64,000 bases of DNA, taken from positions 124,001 to 188,000 of the forward strand of contig JAJOZX010006145.1 of assembly GCA_023014485.1 (NCBI GenBank). The letters are read 5' to 3'. How positions within the stretch are numbered: position 1 is the first letter of the stretch; every line of letters starts with the position of its first letter. This stretch comes from Bathynomus jamesi (lineage: Eukaryota; Arthropoda; Malacostraca; Isopoda; Cirolanidae). The notes beneath the pieces are model-generated. The model worked only from the letters and a program-made list of their open reading frames with translations. It ran no database searches and was not told the origin of the DNA. Both the position numbers and the translations under genes were made by a program. Below, in pieces: positions 43,016 to 53,446 of the stretch.

Positions 43016-43335
43016 CAAAGAGACTAAAGAAATACCGTGAATTAATAAAAATCTATCATCGACTGCCCCGGGCAATGCAGCAGATGTTTATTAAAAATAT
43101 CGACGCAGACTTTTTAAAATGCATCTGTGAAATCTGTCTTAACGTTATAAATTGCAATGTATCAATGAAAGCCCCTCAGAAGGCTCGTCTACGCCGTTAC
43201 AAGAACATAATACGTGCACTCGCTCGTAAAAGTCAAACTGTAGCGAAGAAAAAACGAATTATTGTACAAACAGGAGGGTCATTTCTCCCCATCTTATTTT
43301 CAGTTTTGGGTCCTTTACTGACTAGATTAATATAA
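43012..43335 (+). CDS. Small basic Polinton protein with hydrophobic end, 107 aa
   Basis: Intact frame from MTKRLKKYRELIKIYHRLPR to LFSVLGPLLTRLI. Very basic centre (APQKARLRRYKN, KKKRIIVQTGG) then a hydrophobic C-terminal segment. VQTGG followed by SFLP resembles a processing site for adenain-like proteases. Similar short proteins accompany ATPase genes in other Polintons. I infer a virion core or membrane-interacting role but cannot name it. Confidence 0.65.
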   Translation: MTKRLKKYRELIKIYHRLPRAMQQMFIKNIDADFLKCICEICLNVINCNVSMKAPQKARLRRYKNIIRALARKSQTVAKKKRIIVQTGGSFLPILFSVLGPLLTRLI

Positions 43336-44079
43336 TGAAGAAAGTGGTAGTGATTCCCCACGAGGTGTACGCTTCACTGCAAAGGAATCCAGACACGGTT
43401 CTAGAGCCCAGTAAAAGCAGACTTAAAAGAATGGAAAGCGAATTGCTAGCCCTATTAAACAGTGAAAAAACACCTGATGAGAAAAGAATCTTATACCAAG
43501 AAGCTCTGCAGAAATTTCTTCACGAGTACGAAAATTATAAGAGCCCTACAGAGATTCCTGTGGTTATTAGGCACAGCACGGGGGACGATGGACATGGCGA
43601 CATAGGATCTGAGCCCGACGATACAGCTGACCAACCAAAAATTAAGGGATTAGCCACACAACTATCGAGCATGTATTAAAAAGCACCCTCCCACATACAT
43701 TGAGGAGTAAAGGCTTAAGTCTTTATAATCTATTGAATGAGGATCCAGCCATACAATGGACCGATACAGGCGAGATCATTGTGGAAGGATCAAAGGTACA
43801 GGGATCGAATATCGTAGACATTGTCCATGATCTGGTGAGAAAGTGGGATAGGCCATCACCATCAGGATGGAAGCATATTAAAGCAAGACTACAACAAATA
43901 AATGTCCCTAAAACGTTGATAGGAAATCTGAACAGGTTAAAGACTTGGAACATGCAACGCATGTGACACGATTGAAGACGCCGTCACCCCCGGCGGTAAC
44001 ACCTTTGAAGAGGAGAAAGAAGAGGTTAAACCAACCCTACCCACGTGCCTCTAAAATACGCAAATGGCTAACGTATTAA
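43335..44079 (+). pseudogene. Polinton conserved protein between ATPase and integrase, frameshifted
   Basis: 43335-43679 starts MKKVVVIPHEVYASLQRNPD and has a helical segment LKRMESELLALLNSEKTPDE. After a break near 43685 the reading continues GLSLYNLLNEDPAIQWTDTG and SGWKHIKARLQQINVPKTLI (43700-43966). A second shift near 43935 gives a basic tail PSPPAVTPLKRRKKRL to a TAA at 44077-44079. It overlaps the integrase start. This arrangement recurs in Polinton-like elements; function unknown to me. Confidence 0.6.
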
Positions 44080-45123
44080 CTAAACGCTATTATGACATTT
44101 CTAACCCAGCCTCCTACGGCGGCGTAGATAGACTGTACAGAAGTGTTTATGGAGTAGGAAAAAAAGATGTTGAAAGATTTTTGAGGGAGCAGGACGCTTA
44201 TACGCTTCATAAGCCTGTGAGAAAAATGTTCAAAACAGCCAAGACAACGGCTTCCTCGATTGATTCTATTTGGCAAGCAGATTTAACAGACATGCAAAGA
44301 TATTCTGTGTATAACGATGGTTACCGCTACATTCTATTCATAATAGATGTATTCTCTAGATATCTGTGGCTAGTTCCTCTGAAAAATAAATCACCTGAAA
44401 CAGTTGCTAAAGCCACCAAAACGCTAATGTTAAAAGAAAACAGGGTTCCTGGCTATTTTTGTACGGATATGGGGGAGGAATTTATAGGCCGTGCTTTTCA
44501 GAACATGTTGACAGAGTTTAATATCAGCTATTACACAACCAATTCTATACATAAGGCTTCTTTAGCTGAAAGAGTTCAGCGCACCATAAAGGAACGCATG
44601 CACCGTTATTTTACACATAAAAACACATACAGATTTCTAGACATTGGAATCATTGGCATCATCCTACAACCGCTCACACCATCGCACGATTGGGACGACA
44701 CCTAACGAAGTTTTAGAAAGAGGTGCGCTCCCGAGAAGAGATGGATCACCACCACCACCACCACACTCGGCGCGCTTCAAAATCAATGATTATGTAAGGC
44801 TGTCGCGTTAGGGGAATAAATTCGCAAAGGGTTTTGAGCAAGGATGGACACGCGAGATTTTTAAAGTTAGTGCTACGAGACCTAAAGGTGAGATAATGAT
44901 GTATTACATTGAAGATTTGAATGGGGAAGAAATCTCAGGAGGCTTTTACCGCGAGGAATTGCAGAAAGTTGCGTTTAATTTAGGAACAAATGTGTTTAAA
45001 ATTGAGAAAATTTTAGGAAGCAAAGGTTCAGGAAAGAGAAAAATGTACCTGGTGAAATGGCTAGGGTACCCAGAAAGCTTCAACACCTATATAAAAGCTG
45101 ATGCAATAATGAAGCTTAATTAG
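44064..45123 (+). pseudogene. Polinton retrovirus-like integrase with chromodomain
   Basis: 44064-44705 has the DDE core: IWQADLTDMQRY (first D), YRYILFIIDVFSRYLW, FCTDMGEEFIG (second D) and KASLAERVQRTIKERM (E). The frame shifts near 44645, and a TAG lies at about 44811. The C-terminal part (44896-45123) is a chromodomain: NVFKIEKILGSK, MYLVKWLGYPESFNTYI. Polinton integrases commonly carry this chromatin-binding tail. The enzyme would insert the element with a 6-bp duplication, matching the flanks seen. Confidence 0.9.
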
Positions 45124-45900
45124 TATGCAACATGGCTCCTAACCATTTCTACGTCACACTTCCGTCCTCCTCGTCCCTGTCTGTACATCCTAACAACACA
45201 CTAGCCAACTTTGTAACAGAACTCCACGGGCACATTGAATTGGGTCGTGATTCGTATGAGGTGGGGATATGCGAAATTCAGCTGGACACCATCTTTTTAA
45301 ATATTGAACATAAAGAGACCGTTTTTACGATTCTTAGAGACATTGACGAGTGTGAAAAAGCTGGGGTAGCTATGGATGAAACTATACGTATCGCTCGGAC
45401 TAAGGTTGCACGTTATTACAGTACAGAAGTAAGACTAGGACCGGGCCAATATGGTTCGGTCGAGGATGTTGTGAGAGACTTAAACGTAAGTTTAAGAAAC
45501 TCAAACCTTACGAATGATTTAATATACGAAATCGTAAACAACCCTGCACATACACTAATCCTAAAATCAAAGACTAACAGACGTATTAAAGACCGTAGAA
45601 TGTTCAAAATTCTAACCAATGGCCGATATAGCGCAGCCTTCCAAAGAGACACATTTCACGAGACACAATGACTTGTCCAGATTAATGTATCAATTGAAGA
45701 TGGAGAAATTGGCTGAAAGGTCCCCAGACATGTGCTATATTTACAGTAATATAGTGGAGCACCAGTTTGTTGAGGATACCCAGGCACGCCTGCTGCGCAT
45801 TGCCCACATCCCCAACCATAGAGGAAGGAGTTTGAGTATTACATATGACAGACCCCATTATGTGAATGTCGCAACTAATTTAATAACCAATATCTCAATA

Positions 45901-47172
45901 TAAGCACACCGGACAAAAAATTAGTCACCCCTCTCAGAATGTACCTAATAACGTGTGACGGCGCCTCTGGCCTTGATAACCGCATGAATCCGGCGAGGCA
46001 GAGACTCTACGAGGTTGTGCATGTACTGAACATCGATTTGCTGCCACTCGTTCATCAGCCGGTCCCGAAGTTCCGCCAGAGTCCGTGGGTGTCTATTCCT
46101 GCGCTTCACTTTCTGTTCCAAATAATCCCACAGATTTTCAATAGGATTTAAATCAGGGGATTTGGCGGGCCATTCGAGGTGAGACAGTGTTGCAGAATGT
46201 TCGTCGTGCCACTCAGACACACTTCTCGCCCTGTGCACACGGCAATTGTCGTCTTGGAAGACAGGAGTGGCAATGTGATGCTGCTCCTGGAGATGTAGGG
46301 CAAAGGGTACCAATTCATCATTTAGTATGCGGAGGTATGCCTGCTGGTTCAAATTCATCGTCACTGGAACGAGAGGGCCCATTTCGTGGTACGAAAAACA
46401 TCCCCAGAACATCACGGAACCACCTCCAGCCTGAACAACACCTTCGACGCATTCAGGATTAAAGGCTTCATTGGACCTGCGATGTACTCGTCGCCTCCCA
46501 TCATTGGAGAACAAACAAAAACGGAACTCATCGGACCAAATTACACGTTTCCAATCTGCCGCAGTCCAGTTTTTGTGCCTCTGAGCCCATTTATAACGTG
46601 CCAATTTGTGACTTGCTGTTAACAGCGCCTCTTCCGTGGTACCCTGCTCCAGATGTCCATCGCATGCAGTTCTCGTCGCAATGTCCGTTCGGAAATTGGT
46701 CGCTGGAGAACCTCATTGGTTTCTTGGAGCAATTGTTCTCTGGTTTGAAAACGATTTGCAGTTACTAGACGAGAAACATGGCGGCGGTCCCTATTGTCGA
46801 GAATTGTTTTCCGGCCACAGTTACGCCGTCGATTTTCAGTTGATTGCGAACTACACCACTCTTTGTAAACTCGCTGGACAGTACGCGTTGACACACCAAC
46901 AAATTGGGCTACTTCAGACATTTTGTGTCCGTGGGCTCTGCCAAACACGATGGCTCCTTTTTGCCACTGAGTAACGTCTGCCTCACGACCCATTTTGCAG
47001 ACTATATCCAACACACTTTGTTCTTCACCACCTCACGAAACAGATCTGATCCTGTGTGCTACGTCACCGCTACTTGTCACTTACCAATGCTACATCAGCG
47101 CCCTCTGTGTGACCTTGAACTTCCTACTATCGGTGCTATTAGGGGTGACTAATTTTTTGTCCGGTGTGCTTA
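45901..47172 (-). mobile_element. Tc1-like transposon inserted in the minor capsid gene
   Basis: 1.27 kb. Both ends read TAAGCACACCGGACAAAAAA inward, with TA on each side (45899-45900 and 47173-47174; the right side has one extra TA). The transposase is on the minus strand, opposite to the gene it interrupts. Confidence 0.9.
45945..46993 (-). pseudogene. Tc1-like transposase, one frameshift
   Basis: Begins MGREADVTQWQKGAIVFGRA with a helix-turn-helix (VAQFVGVSTRTVQRVYKEW) and a second DNA-binding half (ISERTLRRELHAMDI). A one-base break near 46620 leads to the catalytic part: WKRVIWSDEFRFCL (D), FQDDNCRVHRA (D) and KSPDLNPIENLWDYL (E), with D34E spacing. Length is about 345 aa, normal for the family. 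Only one indel, so the insertion is young compared with the host Polinton. Confidence 0.9.
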
Positions 47173-47256
47173 TATAAGAACGATTGAGGGTGAAAACTTC
47201 CCATTCGGTAACGGGAGCTTAACAGTGAAGCTACACTTTCGACGCACTGAGTTATA

Positions 47257-47643
47257 ATGGATAGAAAGCCTTTCACCGTATATCGAGGGGTGAGATACCA
47301 GCGCGGTAGTGGACTTGGATCCATTTTTTCATCCATACTACGTACGGCTGTTCCTTTGCTGAAGAGGGGTGCCAGATACCTCGGAAGGAAAGCGCTACAA
47401 TCAGGTCTTAACACTGGAGAAGACATATTGGCCGGGGCTAAACCTAAAGAAGCTCTAAAAAAACATTTAACGCGTACACGGGACGAAATCGTCAAAGATG
47501 CAAAGAGAAAAATGCGTGGTGGCGGGAAGAAGAAGAAGAGGGCTGCCCGGAAGAAGGGGTCACGTGGTATTAAACGTAAAAGGATATCAAAAAAGAAGTG
47601 CTGTAAGCGAATGAAACCTATGGTTGACCACTTTTTTGACTGA
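47257..47643 (+). CDS. Basic core-type protein of the Polinton, 128 aa
   Basis: Intact. MDRKPFTVYRGVRYQRGSGL is followed by an amphipathic region SIFSSILRTAVPLLKRGARY and a long lysine/arginine tail (KRKMRGGGKKKKRAARKKGS). The RGSGLGS and RGGG phrases could be protease sites. Its size, charge and position just before the major capsid gene resemble adenovirus-type core or pVI-like proteins that bind DNA or disrupt membranes; the exact role is inferred. Its ATG overlaps the stop of the minor capsid gene. Confidence 0.65.
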   Translation: MDRKPFTVYRGVRYQRGSGLGSIFSSILRTAVPLLKRGARYLGRKALQSGLNTGEDILAGAKPKEALKKHLTRTRDEIVKDAKRKMRGGGKKKKRAARKKGSRGIKRKRISKKKCCKRMKPMVDHFFD

Positions 47644-47717
47644 TATAAGCTAAGGACATTGATCTCGTGAATCATAGTTTGTTTACTACTTGTCGAGAGA
47701 GGAGGCACTATTTCGTC

Positions 47718-49017
47718 ATGGCACGCTTCATCCACCCATGTAGTTCACAATGCTGTAAATCGGAGCTGTCCCTTTTTGAGCTGCCTCCCACTCAAGTTTC
47801 TATTGAGCACAGTGATTTTATTACAATTAACCCTTTAAACACAATTAGTTCACCGAGTGCACCTATAGAATTCGTGATACCCAGCTCAGGCCCTTACTTT
47901 TTTGATCCAAGCTGTGTGCACATGTACGCTAAGCTACGTATAGCCCATTCTGATGGAACGGCCTGCGATGACAAATATGCTGTATACCCTGAAACAAACT
48001 TTCTGCACTCCATATTCAACCAGTGTGACGTATATTTAAATCAGAACAACATATCGGCAGGCACGGGATACTATCATTTAGGAGCCTATCTGGAAAATGT
48101 CCTCAACTTCTTCAAAGAAGCGAAGGCTACCTTTTTAAGTGCCGAGGGATATTATCAAACTAAAGATGAAAGTAGTATAAAGGACAAATTTAAAAATTCT
48201 AAAAGGAAAATATACGAGTGTTTTGGACGTCTGCACACAGATTTCACTTTCCAGGAGAAGTTGCTTGTCAACGGGGTGGATATGAAAATAAAGCTCACCC
48301 GCACGAGTCCTGAGATCTGCTTAATTCTGGATGCTGATCAAGAAGAGGGTGCAAAGTCCGTTGTGGTTCACATTATGGACACATACCTCCGCGTACGGCG
48401 AGTGAAATTAAGTTCACCAAAACAACTAGAAATTGAGAAAAATTTACTAAACGCTACAGTGAAATATCCTATTAACAGAGTACAAATCAAACTATATACG
48501 GTGCCTGCAGGGCTGGCGTCGAAGCAGATAGAAAACATTGCCCTGGGAAATCTTCCTAAAAGGATATTAATCGGAATGCAGGACCATGCTTCGGTGAATG
48601 GAAAATATAAAAAGAGTGCCTTTAAATTCGAGAATTTCGGACTTAAAAATATAACTATACGTTAATGGCACTGCTTTGGGTGGAACAATGGGTACGGACT
48701 ATTCATCAGACGCTGTGTTACCTCTTTGCGCCAGAGCCTATAGTAATCTGACCCATATTGCAGGTGATTGTGATGAGCTTGGTAATGGGGTAACGCAGGA
48801 AGAATTCATTGATCAATTTAACCTTTATCCGTTTGACATTACACCTGACTTATCTGCTAGCGTAAATACGCATTTAAGCCCACAGCAGAGCGGAAACATC
48901 TCAGTGAGGCTGGAATTCACCAAGCCTATAGACGCGCCTATTAGTGTACTAGTATATCTCGAATCGCAAGCCCTAATAGAAGTAGATAGATTTAGGAGCG
49001 TTATTACTGACTTTTAA
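47718..49017 (+). pseudogene. Polinton major capsid protein (double jelly-roll type), one frameshift
   Basis: Start chosen at MARFIHPCSSQCCKSELSLF. The N-terminal jelly roll shows LPPTQVSIEHSDFITINPLN and SGPYFFDPSCVHMYAKLRI. The second part (48676-49017) has NLYPFDITPDLSA and ISVRLEFTKPIDAPISVLVY, typical of the C-terminal end of this family (often annotated as F54H12.2-like in animals). The frame breaks near 48662-48676, just after KNITIR. Total about 430 aa. The protein forms the icosahedral shell in virus-like Polintons. Confidence 0.85.
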
Positions 49018-49018
49018 A

Positions 49019-49500
49019 ATGGACGCTAATACACTTCAGAAAGTAATGGAACGAGTCACACGTTCGAAATTTATCGGCGTGTTTGCGAAGAATGAAACAT
49101 TGAGTTTGCCAAGTACGCGAGAATGCGTAGTCTTATTGTGAACACAGATGTCATCGGTAATGAAGGGATTCATTGGATCGCTGTCTATTTTAAAAATAGA
49201 CAGCGCCTGTACTATTTTGATTCACTCGGTACTCAACCCTGGAGTGACCCTATTATTGTAAAATTTCTCGCTCAGTTACATATTCCCGAAGTTGTATGGA
49301 ACCCGTTTCGTATACAAGGATATTTTAGTAATGCTTGCGGAATGTACTGCGTCTCATTTCTCATGCATATGTCATATGATAAAGAATTTATAAATTTTTT
49401 AAATTTATTTGAGCCGTGTCACACTCGCCGAAACGATGAAATGGTATGCAGACAGATAAAAATCCGTTTTCCAATTGTACGTACTCGTTGTATAGTATAA
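49019..49500 (+). pseudogene. Adenain-like cysteine protease, one frameshift
   Basis: Starts at ATG 49019 with MDANTLQKVMERVTRSKFIG and GVFAKNETLSLPSTREC. A shift near 49115 leads to the catalytic part: NEGIHWIAVYFKN (His), YYFDSLGTQPW (acidic residue), IQGYFSNACGMYCVSFLMHM (Gln and Cys). Residue order His, Asp, Gln, Cys matches the adenovirus protease family (C5), which matures capsid proteins. The ATG follows the capsid stop by one base. Confidence 0.9.
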
Positions 49501-49954
49501 TGTTTTCGTGTGTATATTTGTAACGGTATATTCTGTAGTTGGTTATTGTACTGATTTCTTTCATTTAATAAATTTATGAAAATATATTGTCTTCTTCCCC
49601 CCAAAAGATCGAAAAACACTTACATTATTTCGGTGTGACATTCATTATGCTGACTGATCAGTATATCCTCCGCATTCATGACACGAGATTCTTCAAAAGA
49701 TTGTATAACGTGTCAAATCCTCATCGGACCTTAAAGGAATGATGTTCATTCTTTTAAAACATATACAGAGTATACAGACAGACCCCATTATGTGAAGATA
49801 TCTTTGGTTCATTTAAGAGGAATAACATTTAAAACACGCAAAAGATTGCCATAAAAATTTCGGTTTGAGCATAATGATCTAAATGAAGTATTTGACGAGA
49901 TACTACATCCCTCCATATATATATATAAAATCAAGGTGAATAAATTATAGACAT
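49501..49954. other. Polinton 3' intergenic stretch
   Basis: No gene seen. ACAGACCCCATTATGTGAA at about 49778-49796 repeats a phrase from the minor capsid gene (45849-45867), so a short fragment of that gene appears duplicated here. Confidence 0.5.
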
Positions 49955-50125
49955 TTACATTTCTATGGTAGTCCCTTGCGTCGGATTGTAAGGAGCATCA
50001 CTGCAAATATCTTCAACGGTTTGCGTTGGAAATAATTCATCACGGTCAATCGCGTTAAAAAGATTAATTGCAGTTAATGCTGCAGTGTCAACCTCATACA
50101 AATCCGGAAAAGCGTAAAGGTCCAT
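49955..50125 (-). CDS. Small intact Polinton ORF, 56 aa
   Basis: An ATG in good context (TCCACCATGG) opens MDLYAFPDLYEVDTAALTAI and the frame ends with NPTQGTTIEM and TAA. The product is acidic, without cysteine pairs or membrane segments. It lies convergent to the protease gene, and unlike the large genes nearby it shows no break. Family unknown; a chance frame is possible at this length. Confidence 0.4.
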   Translation of the reverse strand: MDLYAFPDLYEVDTAALTAINLFNAIDRDELFPTQTVEDICSDAPYNPTQGTTIEM

Positions 50126-51219
50126 GGTGGAGGGAATGCACTGACAGGATTATTCACTGACGCGAAAATAGCTACTGTTACTCCCAACTGAAAAATATCT
50201 CCTTTTATATGCACAATCGCCAAGCTCCGCCCCAAAAGACCAGATGTTCGTAGTGATTGGTTTCCAGTGTAGCTGGGTGGAGCTATGATGTGTACCAATC
50301 CGCTATAACGGTGCCGGACGACTAATGACATCTTTATATTTTCTCCAATAGATTTAATGCTCGTATTACCCCTTTACCATGTCAATATTTTTCCCCCACT
50401 ATTCCCGGATCACTAATGTAATCGAGAGGATATAAAGAAATTATAAATATATCCTAATTATATTTTTAAAAGAGCATTCGGTTTCCACGTTAAACTGTGG
50501 GTCTAAGGCGGGGTGAAAACCTCAACCGTTGTTACAATTCGGGGAAGAGCTAGTTGTTATTATTATTATTAAAGAGAAAATCGTGCATTAACATGTTTTG
50601 CGGTCATACTACTGCCCCCGGATCAAATGATCCTGTTATTTTAAATCCGGTTCAATAATTCTGTTATGTTGAAATGTGGAAGAGTAAGCAACGACTCCCT
50701 GACGAGATGTATTTCGATCCACAGAACAGCTGTTCACTGAAGGCTGCGCGCGCCACAGCTCTTATAGACAATGCAGGTCCTGAGCTTTAATTATCTCGAT
50801 GAAATACTGAGCAATCGACGAGATGTATTTCTGAATCCACGTTAAACTGTAGGTCTAAGGTCGGGTGAAAAGCTTTCCAATTCGGCGAGAAAGAGTTAAT
50901 TATTATTATTATTACTACATAGAAAAAATCGTGCATTACGATGTTTTGGAAAAGAATGAACAAAACTCTCTCTCTCTCTCTCTCTTTCTATATATATATC
51001 TTATAGACAATGCAGGTCCTGAGCTTTAATTATCTCGATGAAATAGTGAGCAATCGACGAGATGTATTTCTGAATCCACGTTAAACTGTAGGTCTAAGGT
51101 CGGGTGAAAAGCTTTCCAATTCGGCGAGAAAGTTAATTATTATTATTATTATTACTACATAGAAATAATCGTGCATTACGATGTCTTGGAAAAGAATGAA
51201 CAAAACTCTCTCTCTCTCT

Positions 51220-51273
<54 letters not shown>

Positions 51274-51738
51274 GAGATAGGTGTACGCCTGGTGTGATTG
51301 AATTCAAAATGATTCTATAGTTTCATTGGTACGTTTTTATTTCCCACTAACTGTGTACACGAGATAAGTGTACGCATGGTGTAAAATGATCTCTGAAGCT
51401 GTTCTTTTGTTTATACAGAAAACATGAAAACAATAACTAGGAATTGTTAGTACTTTCAGAGTACATGCGTAATTTTGAAAAAAACTTGGTTATCAAAATC
51501 ATTTATATCAGATGGAGTGAAGAGAGGTTTTGCTCGAGTAGACTGAAGAAAGGGCAAATCGCGGCAACTCGCGGTCATTTCGGGGCAAACAGGTGTTCTT
51601 CGAATTGACCCAGATTCTCCCTTTCCTCGTATGTGTGTGTGTGTGTTTGTGTGTAGATTTAAGAATATGTTAATGGAACGATTTCTCTTAATTGTTTAGT
51701 GATTTTTTAAGGCTTTAATTCACTTTAATTTTGTCATT

Positions 51739-51806
<68 letters not shown>

Positions 51807-52135
51807 GAATGACAAAATTAAATAGACACGGTTATTATGATTCTATATATATATACAAACACAGATGGGGTGAGAAGATTGGGGGGAATGAGGGGGACGA
51901 TCGTGTGTTTTGAATTGCTTCGCATATCTTCGTAAAGTTTCTTTTCGTTTCGTTTTTCCCACTGTTATTCGTGTTTCGCCTATTTTCGTAAGGTTTTTTT
52001 TTCCTTTCGTTATTCGTGACTTAAATTGTGATATTTATAATAAAAATAGGAATTAAGTGATTATTGTGTAAAGGTTTAAATTATTTATTTAATAAACATA
52101 ATTAATTGCTGGAATTAAGAAGATGATTAATATAT
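50126..52135. repeat. Polinton right subterminal region: 240-bp tandem repeat, microsatellites, hairpin
   Basis: Two full units of about 240 bp (about 50759-50999 and 51000-51240) share TTATAGACAATGCAGGTCCT, ATCCACGTTAAACTGTAGGT, a TTATTATTATT run and a CTCTCTC plus TATATA end. A partial earlier unit sits at 50480-50600. TA tracts lie at 51222-51270 and 51741-51803. The latter is the loop of a hairpin whose 16-bp arms (TAATTTTGTCATTCCT and its complement) are at 51726-51741 and 51805-51820. Confidence 0.85.
50187..50209 (-). promoter_or_regulatory. TATA-like box and initiator upstream of the 56-aa ORF
   Basis: On the minus strand TATAAAAGG (50209-50201) is followed by TCAGT (50191-50187), the arthropod-type initiator, then the ORF about 60 bases on. 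The spacing from TATA to initiator (about 20 bases) is shorter than usual, so this is tentative. Confidence 0.3.
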
Positions 52136-52865
52136 GAATTAATTAAATATATAGCACAAACTGGCAACTCAGCCTTCTATTGATACATGGCGCTATCTGG
52201 CAACTCAGCCGGATTAGAGGTCTATAAAAGACCGAGAGGCTGACGACGAAGTCATACAAGCTCGGCTCCCAGCCGAGCAAGGACCTCTGGTCCTTTCTCT
52301 TTCTGGCCCTTTGGGAAAACCCCTTAGAGGCCTCTTAGGTTAGGTATACCCCTTTGAGGAAAATAACTTGGGGGAGAACTCCGCCTCCAAGTTGCATGCC
52401 CTTGCAATCGGCAACAAAGGCCGATACTCTCTCTCTTTCTCTCTCTCTCCCCCTTCAGGTGTACCCTCCCCCCTTGGCTCCTTCTAAGCCAACTGGCTGA
52501 TTAGGAGTCTATAAGACAACGCCTACTCGGCTGAAGTCTTAATATACACTTGGCTCCTGCCAGGTGAACACCTCTCCTCCTTTTTCTCCTTTCTCTTGGG
52601 GGATAACGCCGCCTCCAAGTTTCATGGTTACACCTGCAGCATCCCCCACCCCCCTTTGCAACTTTGGGGGAATTTTTTGCGACACCCCCCCTTTGCAACA
52701 CCCCCACCCCTTTGCAACATCACCCTCACACACCCCTTTGCACCACCCTCCCCCTTTACAACATCACCCCCCACACCCCTTTGCAACATTACCCTCGCCC
52801 CCTTTGCAACATTACGTAATAACTTGCAACATTCCTGCACTCTACCCTTTTGCGGCTATACTACT
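52136..52865 (-). repeat. Polinton right terminal inverted repeat
   Basis: 730 bp, the inverted partner of 33162-33890. The two arms differ by scattered substitutions and small indels (for example one copy of the short duplicated GAGTTGCCAGATAGCGCCAT block differs in length). Confidence 0.9.
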
Positions 52866-52871
52866 GATGTA

Positions 52872-53344
52872 CACAATGTAACTCAGTATATATAGGCCAA
52901 ACGGGTAAAACGTTAGATATTAGGGTAAAACAGCATAAATATGCGTGTAGAACAGCTAATAATTCCAATGCTTTGTTTAACCATATGTATAGATGTAATC
53001 ATAGCATCAAGTGGGATAGTTCTAAAGCGCTTGTTGAAAACAGAGATAGAAATATTCTAGACTGTGCATTTATTCATCTTAGAAACAATTTCCATAACAG
53101 TGCGGGAATGTATAAAATTGACAATATCTTGTTAAAATTCCTTTTGTCTCTCATTAATCTTAAGTATGTGCTAATTATTTTTGGTTTCCGCTACATTGTA
53201 TATATTTATGGGCATCTTGCCTTCTCTCTTCATTCCCTGACGAGGTGTAGCTCTGAATACACGAAAGGCCTTGGAATCTTTTTTCTTTTTCCTTGTGGGT
53301 TTGCAGCATTCATTCATTTCCCGTGTTTAATTGTGAAATCCATC

Positions 53345-53391
<47 letters not shown>

Positions 53392-53395
53392 ATAG
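52872..53395 (+). mobile_element. Penelope-like element, right arm, part 2
   Basis: Continuation of the arm interrupted at 33161. It begins (after GATGTA, 52866-52871) with CACAATGTAACTCAG, includes the end of the GIY-YIG domain (LFNHMYRCNHSIKWDSSKAL, RNILDCAFIHLRNNF at about 52970-53120), the 3' region with the hammerhead, and a TA microsatellite (53346-53393). Confidence 0.9.
53232..53277 (+). ncRNA. Hammerhead ribozyme (Penelope right arm)
   Basis: Same layout as the left-arm motif: AUUCC, CUGACGA, bulged G, GUGUA...UACAC, GAAA, GGCC, UU, GGAAU. It differs from the left copy only in the stem II loop (GCUCUGAA against GCUUUGAA), so every paired and core base is conserved between the arms. 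Confidence 0.8.
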
Positions 53396-53446
53396 TTTCA
53401 GACCAACAAAGACCCTAGGATCCACTCATGGCTGGTCTACCTACAG

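Larger units (their letters stand above)
45132..47257 (+). pseudogene. Polinton minor capsid (penton-like) protein, split by a Tc1-like element
   Basis: Starts MAPNHFYVTLPSSSSLSVHP and includes VEDVVRDLNVSLRNS. A frameshift near 45640 moves the reading to the frame with MCYIYSNIVEHQFVED and ITYDRPHYVNVA. The Tc1-like insertion (45901-47172) cuts it. The C-terminal piece resumes after the element with GENFPFGNGSLTVKLHFR and stops at TAA 47255-47257, which overlaps the ATG of the next gene. I assign it as the penton-type minor capsid protein from its place before the major capsid gene and its family resemblance. Confidence 0.75.
33162..52865. mobile_element. Polinton/Maverick, complete ends, 19.7 kb, fossil copy
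   Basis: Both ends read AGTAGTATAGCCGCAAAAGG inward and are flanked by a perfect 6-bp duplication GATGTA (33156-33161, 52866-52871), the size expected for Polintons. The inverted repeats are about 730 bp. Gene content is canonical: polymerase on the minus strand; ATPase, integrase, two capsid genes, a basic protein and a cysteine protease on the plus strand. The two gene blocks diverge from 42365-42386. Most core genes have one to three frameshifts, and hAT (35257-36078) and Tc1-like (45901-47172) elements are inserted inside. Confidence 0.95.

Noticed and set aside
46187..47152. Plus-strand ORFs inside the Tc1-like element, and a 198-codon minus-strand ORF at 47139-47735
   Set aside because: The first are antisense to the transposase; the second is antisense to the basic core protein and capsid start.
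33162..52865. Interpretation as an integrated nimavirus-type or other large virus genome
   Set aside because: The 730-bp inverted repeats, 6-bp duplication, integrase and protein-primed polymerase are the Polinton set; no large-virus-specific gene was recognised.
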